From positions 1-10,754 of the forward strand of contig JAITAI010000246.1 of the NCBI GenBank assembly GCA_031284195.1: a stretch of DNA of 10,754 nucleotides. The letters are read 5' to 3'. The notes below the pieces were generated by a model. That model did not search any database. It saw only the letters and a list, made by a program, of their open reading frames with translations, and was not told the DNA's origin. The translations under genes were made by a program, and so were the position numbers. Below, piece after piece: positions 7,332-10,754 of this stretch. This DNA is from Treponema sp. Lineage in GTDB: Bacteria; Spirochaetota; Spirochaetia; Treponematales; Breznakiellaceae. The stretch's first letter is position 1. Every line of letters begins with the position of its first letter.

Positions 7332-8151
7332 AACCTAGACCATCAATTACCAGTCCTTCTCTTAAGTACACCGGACCGCCAATGGAGATTGCCTGTATGG
7401 TGCCCTGGTGTTTACGTACCCGAACATCAATGATCCCCCCTGGCTGGATAACCTGGCAAAAACCTTCCCCTTCCCAAAGGGTCTCGTGTTGCCAGGCTCC
7501 AAAGGCAGCGGATCCTGAACCACAGCTTGATTCAAAAACCAGGGAATCCGTAGCATAGACATACACTGCGGGAGTCATAAGGTGCTCCTCCCTGTCATAG
7601 AACAGGACCCCCAGGGCCTGGGGTATGGCTAGCCTTCTCTGGACCTGTGCTTTAATCGTATAAAACAGAGCCTTCCCTTGGTTCCCTGGGGAGATTCCAG
7701 GGGCGATAACATGGGTAATACCCGCAAAGCAATACACTGGAAGCCTAAGATTGGGTAAGTCCGGGGCAAGGGTAAGCATCAGCGTGTCTTGGGCCACCGG
7801 CTTAGGGATGGCTATCTCTGCGGTTTCTGCCTCCACATTGACCTTTACGGTAAGGGGATCCGGCATACCGCTAATACCAATGGGGATATCCACAAGCCCT
7901 GAACATCCCAGGGTCCGGGCTACAAAAAGGCCGAAACTACGGGCGGCATTACCACAAAACTCTCCGCCCATCATTTCAAGCCGCCATAACCCCTGAGGCC
8001 TCTGAGGAGGTATCACAAACCCCACCTGCTCGGCCCCTAGATCAGGAGCCTCCAGGAGCAGTCGAGCTGCTTCCGCCCGGTTTTCCACCTGGTTAAGCAC
8101 AAACAAGGTGATATTTTTCGCGGGATCGGCGACCACTATTTCGTACTGCAT
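7330..8151 (-). CDS. DapF-fold amino-acid racemase/epimerase, CntK-like
   Basis: A cytoplasmic, cofactor-independent racemase of the diaminopimelate epimerase fold, in which two Cys residues act as acid and base. In these 273 residues the two half-sites are GGEFCGNAAR with Cys66 and ESSCGSGSAA with Cys210. This corresponds to MCGNGAR and ACGTGA in true DapF, but the surrounding sequence differs and the N-terminal GxGNDF motif of DapF is missing (here AKNITLFVLN). The pattern, including AEQVGFV, GEFCGN, SLVFESSCGSG and QPGG, is closer to my memory of CntK, the staphylococcal histidine racemase of staphylopine synthesis. No cntL- or cntM-like gene is seen nearby, so the substrate is unknown. 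Start is the ATG at 8151, with an AAGAAAG-like weak ribosome-binding site. It lies directly upstream of the penicillin-binding protein gene on the same strand, so a role in wall precursor or D-amino-acid metabolism is possible. Fold assignment is firm, the substrate open. Confidence 0.85.
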   Translation of the reverse strand: MQYEIVVADPAKNITLFVLNQVENRAEAARLLLEAPDLGAEQVGFVIPPQRPQGLWRLEMMGGEFCGNAARSFGLFVARTLGCSGLVDIPIGISGMPDPLTVKVNVEAETAEIAIPKPVAQDTLMLTLAPDLPNLRLPVYCFAGITHVIAPGISPGNQGKALFYTIKAQVQRRLAIPQALGVLFYDREEHLMTPAVYVYATDSLVFESSCGSGSAAFGAWQHETLWEGEGFCQVIQPGGIIDVRVRKHQGTIQAISIGGPVYLREGLVIDGLG

Positions 8152-8245
8152 TGGTTTCTTTCTTCACCATGACCGTAAATGGGGAAATATGCAAGGGGCC
8201 GCGACTTAGGGTGAGGGCATAGAATAGAACCGTGAGCCGTGAAAA

Positions 8246-8309
8246 GTATATTTCGAACCAATTTCAAAAGCCGGTTCATTGTGAAACTGCTCCAATTAAA
8301 GAAATATAC
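8246..8309. promoter_or_regulatory. Nested inverted repeats in the divergent intergenic region
   Basis: A perfect 9-base inverted repeat, GTATATTTC (8246-8254) and GAAATATAC (8301-8309), encloses a second one, GAACC (8255-8259) and GGTTC (8273-8277). Just to the left, CCGTGA occurs twice in tandem (8231-8236 and 8238-8243). The region separates the racemase gene (minus strand) from the DUF4912 gene (plus strand), so these could be protein-binding sites for divergent control or an RNA hairpin in the leader of the DUF4912 gene. The coordinates are direct observation; function is inferred. Confidence 0.3.
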
Positions 8310-8345
8310 CCTTAGGCATGAGCGCTACTTCGATCCAGATGATAC

Positions 8346-8374
8346 TTGACATGTTCTTTCTTTTTTTCCATCAT
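8346..8374 (+). promoter_or_regulatory. Candidate promoter overlapping the first ATG codons of the DUF4912 frame
   Basis: A perfect TTGACA (8346-8351) is followed by 17 bases and CATCAT (8369-8374), a four-of-six match to the -10 consensus. The predicted start of transcription, near 8381, would lie after the ATG at 8318 and just before the ATG at 8384, so it would favour the shorter protein. Judged by eye only; the spacer is T-rich. Confidence 0.25.
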
Positions 8375-8383
8375 AGAGCAGAT

Positions 8384-9109
8384 ATGGATAATCTGCTCTT
8401 TAAGAACCCTTTTATACAAGCCCCATCGCTCAAAAGATCCTATTTAGAAAGTTTAACCACCCATGAATTGATACGAGTAGCAGATGGTTTCGGTATTGAG
8501 ATCCCTCCGGACCTAGAGCGGATATTTATCATTGCAGAAATAATAGATATCACCGCTGACTATGCCTTCAATGAGTCCGGCTCAGAGTCCGCTGAAGCGG
8601 TTCCCCTTCTTGAAGCTGATATTCCTGAACCGGTTCCTTTGCCCAAGCAGTATAATATAACCTTCATTGAGGTCCTGCTCCGGGATCCCCTCTGGGTCTT
8701 TACCTTTTGGGAGATCAAAAGCGCGGATAAAGAATACTATGAAAAGGCCGGGGATTTTAAGGGATATCAGCTCAAAGTTTCTCCGGTGGATCCTTCCAAG
8801 GCTTCACAACAGGAAGATTCCTTTACCATCCCAGTGGGTACCACCGATACCGCGTGGTATCTGGGCTTTCCTCCTGGAGGAGGGCGTTTCAGAGTGGAAC
8901 TGTGTGTGCTCCGGGGCGGGGAAGAACAGGCGCTGGCTACTTCTCATACATTTACCGTGCCTACCTTGTTTAGCCCTCCCCAGCCGGAGTATATAAGCGA
9001 TGGGGTTGGTGATGATCGGTATACCCCGCTGGCCCGACTATCTGGAATTGAGGATTTCCATATACTCCGCAATGAGGATCGCCGTTCCCGTATGAAGTCC
9101 ATAGGATAA
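8384..9109 (+). CDS. DUF4912 domain protein
   Basis: A 241-residue protein from the ATG at 8384; an in-frame ATG at 8318 would add 22 residues that are hydrophobic (MFFLFFHH) and have no usable ribosome-binding site, so I prefer the shorter form. Residues about 16-56 (SLKRSYLESLTTHELIRVAD and following) form two short helices like a SAP or Rho-N-type segment, often seen at the front of DUF4912 proteins. The DUF4912 domain runs about 90-193: YNITFIEVLLRDPLWVFTFW, then GYQLKVSPVDPS, a strand with AWYLGFPPGGGRFRVELCVL, and a final TFTVPT. The strand pattern resembles a carbohydrate-binding, CBM48-like beta-sandwich, which is inference. A GH57/DUF1957 glucan enzyme starts 83 bases downstream on the same strand, so the two are probably one transcription unit and this protein may bind or regulate alpha-glucan or that enzyme. 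No enzymatic residues are apparent. Confidence 0.85.
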   Translation: MDNLLFKNPFIQAPSLKRSYLESLTTHELIRVADGFGIEIPPDLERIFIIAEIIDITADYAFNESGSESAEAVPLLEADIPEPVPLPKQYNITFIEVLLRDPLWVFTFWEIKSADKEYYEKAGDFKGYQLKVSPVDPSKASQQEDSFTIPVGTTDTAWYLGFPPGGGRFRVELCVLRGGEEQALATSHTFTVPTLFSPPQPEYISDGVGDDRYTPLARLSGIEDFHILRNEDRRSRMKSIG

Positions 9110-9192
9110 AAAGTGCTGTTTTTTCTCTTAAGGCTTTTCCCCATGTCCGTCTTTTGAAAAAGGCCCATGTCTATTTTTTCTAAAGGAGTTGT
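9110..9192 (+). promoter_or_regulatory. Short spacer with imperfect duplication and ribosome-binding site of the GH57 gene
   Basis: CCCATGTC occurs at 9140-9147 and again at 9164-9171, a 24-base spacing, each followed by a T-rich stretch. GGCTTTTC (9132-9139) is roughly complementary to GAAAAAGGCC (9156-9165), which could form a weak hairpin. AAAGGAG (9182-9188) lies 4 bases before the ATG at 9193 and sets that start. Confidence 0.4.
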
Positions 9193-10754
9193 ATGCCCAA
9201 ACCTCATGTGATTTCGATTGTCCTCAATGCTCATCTGCCCTTTGTCCGGCATCCAGAGTTGTCCCAGTCCTATGAAGAACGGTGGTTTTTTGAAGCCCTT
9301 TCTGAGACGTATCTCCCTTTGTTGGAAGTGTTCGACCGGCTTGATGCGGATCACATTCCTTTTAGGCTGGGGCTTTCCCTTTCCCCGACCCTCTGTCACA
9401 TGCTTAGGGATGAATTGCTCATCCAGCGATATCTCGAATACACCAATAAACAGATCGAATTCGGACTTCAGGAGATGGAGCGGACCCGCGGGGAAGGGGA
9501 ACTGCAACATCTGGCAAAACGATTTTACGATAAAGTAGTGGACCGGCGGATCTTATTTACCGAACGCTATGAAGGGAATATCCTTAAAATCTGTGATTAT
9601 TATCAAAGAAAAGGCCGGCTGGAACTCTTAACGACTGCGGCAACCCATTGTTTTTTACCTTTTTATACCTCCAATAGCGAAGCAATTCAGGCCCAATTTG
9701 AAGTTGCCCTTGCCTCCTATCGCCTCAATTTCGGGCGGTCTCCTCAGGGGTTCTGGCTCCCAGAGCTTGGCTGGGCCCCGGAATTGGAAAAGTATCTGAG
9801 GGCCTATAATTTCGCCTATACCTTGGTAGATACCCATGGACTGATCTTTGGCAAACCCAGTGCCGCTAAGGGGAGTTTTTATCCAATCAAAACCCCTCTG
9901 GGAATCTTTGTCATGGCCCGGGACTTTTACGCTTATCACGATATTGCGGATAAGGATCGGGGGTTTTCCTATGCAGGAGTGTACCGGGATCTGTATGAAG
10001 ATGTGGGATACGAGCTGCCTTCTGAAATGGTAAAGTCCTTTCTTGGATCCAATGGGAGTCGTACCCAAACCGGGTATAAATACCGGGCCTTGGGCTGCCT
10101 GGATCGTAAAAAGCAGGTGTATGATCCAAAGAAAGCTTCGGAAAAGGTCAAAGAGCAGGTCCGTACTTTCCTGGATGCCCGGGTTTCCCGGCTAGAGGCT
10201 GCATCAGCCTATATGCAAGAGACCGCCCTAAGCCTCTGTGTTTACAAGGCCGATACCTTTGGCCGCCTCTGGTATGAGGGTCCTGAGTTTCTGGAAACTC
10301 TGTTTCGGGAAGGGAGTATCCGGGATGATATTCAGTTTATGACCCCTGTAGAATACCTCTATAAACAGGATATTGCACACTTCCAGAGGATGGTTCCTGA
10401 ATTTTCCTCTTCAGGGACCAATGGGTACGCTGAAATGTGGCTTGATGCCTCCAATGATTGGATTTATCGCCATACGGTCCGTTCTCTAGAACGGATGATC
10501 GAACTGGCGGAGCGTTTTCCCAATGAATCAGGTATTAAGGAGCGGGCTTTAAACCAGGCAGCCCGGGAGATACTCTTGGTTCAAACCTCGGACTGGACCA
10601 AGCGCTTGTACAAACAAGAATCTGTGGAGTATGCCCGTAATCAGCTTGAGGGGGCTTTACGAAATTTTACCACCATCTATGAAGCTCTGGGTAGTAATTA
10701 CATCAGTACCGAATGGCTTACCACTCTGGAACAGCGGCATAATATATTTCCTAC
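9193..10754 (+). CDS. GH57/DUF1957 protein, alpha-1,4-glucan branching enzyme type (3' end outside window)
   Basis: The frame is open from the ATG at 9193 to the window end (520 codons, then two bases). AAAGGAG 4 bases upstream supports the start. GH57 branching enzymes use a (beta/alpha)7 barrel to cut and re-join alpha-1,4-glucan as alpha-1,6 branches. Visible family regions: region 1 as NAHLPFVRHPE (residues 12-22), region 2 as LLTTAATHCFLP (145-156), region 3 as GFWLPELGW with nucleophile position Glu191, and region 4 as YKADTFGRLWYEG (351-363). The DUF1957 part shows NDWIYRH (421-427) and LLVQTSDW (461-468). In region 4 the usual motif is D-x-E-x-F-G; here it is K352-A-D354-T-F-G, so Lys replaces the acid/base Asp. 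The protein may be inactive, altered in activity, or use Asp354. It follows the DUF4912 gene by 83 bases and is likely co-transcribed, pointing to storage glucan metabolism. The family call is strong; catalytic function is doubtful. Confidence 0.9.
   Translation, partial: MPKPHVISIVLNAHLPFVRHPELSQSYEERWFFEALSETYLPLLEVFDRLDADHIPFRLGLSLSPTLCHMLRDELLIQRYLEYTNKQIEFGLQEMERTRGEGELQHLAKRFYDKVVDRRILFTERYEGNILKICDYYQRKGRLELLTTAATHCFLPFYTSNSEAIQAQFEVALASYRLNFGRSPQGFWLPELGWAPELEKYLRAYNFAYTLVDTHGLIFGKPSAAKGSFYPIKTPLGIFVMARDFYAYHDIADKDRGFSYAGVYRDLYEDVGYELPSEMVKSFLGSNGSRTQTGYKYRALGCLDRKKQVYDPKKASEKVKEQVRTFLDARVSRLEAASAYMQETALSLCVYKADTFGRLWYEGPEFLETLFREGSIRDDIQFMTPVEYLYKQDIAHFQRMVPEFSSSGTNGYAEMWLDASNDWIYRHTVRSLERMIELAERFPNESGIKERALNQAAREILLVQTSDWTKRLYKQESVEYARNQLEGALRNFTTIYEALGSNYISTEWLTTLEQRHNIFP

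Noticed and set aside
7274..7996. Plus-strand open frames at 7274-7558 and 7751-7996
   Set aside because: Antisense to the racemase gene, with no recognisable motifs and compositions typical of shadow frames.
7330..8151. Annotation as diaminopimelate epimerase dapF
   Set aside because: The fold and both Cys sites fit, but the typical DapF N-terminal motif and flanking residues do not, and treponemal peptidoglycan is known for ornithine; a generic racemase call is safer.
8241..8280. GGTTCGAAAT on the minus strand, like a tRNA T-loop
   Set aside because: The flanking bases do not form a 5-base T-stem and no anticodon or acceptor stem can be built around it.
8318..8383. Extending the DUF4912 protein to the ATG at 8318
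   Set aside because: It would add a 22-residue hydrophobic stretch that is atypical for this family, the ATG has no properly spaced ribosome-binding site, and a promoter-like sequence lies inside the extension. Not excluded.
8944..10151. Minus-strand open frames at 8944-9510, 9655-10068 and 9911-10151
   Set aside because: Opposite the DUF4912 and GH57 genes, both of which have clear family motifs; the 188-residue frame also crosses the gene boundary.

Overview
The window looks like chromosomal DNA of a Treponema-type spirochaete, perhaps a host-gut treponeme. This is inferred from remembered family resemblances, not from a search. The points behind it are a PD-(D/E)XK (Rpn-like) protein with the IHWHPAFFQAL-type N-terminus and GREE repeats, a DUF4912 protein next to a GH57/DUF1957 glucan enzyme, and an outer-membrane barrel protein ending in an aromatic residue. 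There are eight protein genes, two of them cut by the window ends. I see no rRNA, tRNA, CRISPR array, insertion sequence or prophage.

Left part (1-3324, + strand): the 3' part of a beta-rich, probably exported protein (1-897); a signal-peptide-bearing predicted outer-membrane beta-barrel protein (907-2085) whose Shine-Dalgarno overlaps the previous stop; then a major facilitator superfamily permease (2164-3324) with an ambiguous, possibly frameshifted start. A 324-base gene-free stretch (3325-3648) with competing inverted repeats follows.

Middle part (3649-8151, - strand): an Rpn-like nuclease-fold protein, whose conserved N-terminus is only in frame if translation starts at a CTG behind a good GGAGG and a promoter-like sequence; a complete class A penicillin-binding protein (bifunctional peptidoglycan synthase); and, upstream of it on the same strand, a DapF-fold amino-acid racemase that resembles the histidine racemase CntK more than true diaminopimelate epimerase. 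The last two may form a cell-envelope pair.

Right part (8152-10754, + strand): a divergent intergenic region with inverted repeats, a DUF4912 protein, and the first 520 codons of a GH57/DUF1957 protein of the alpha-1,4-glucan branching enzyme type. The GH57 protein keeps the catalytic glutamate motif but has Lys where the family's acid/base Asp is expected.

The points most worth a second look are the altered GH57 active site beside DUF4912, the CntK-like racemase beside the penicillin-binding protein in a lineage known for ornithine-type peptidoglycan, and two genes (permease and Rpn-like) whose true N-termini lie outside the conventional start codons. I see no clear new multi-gene defence or mobile system.
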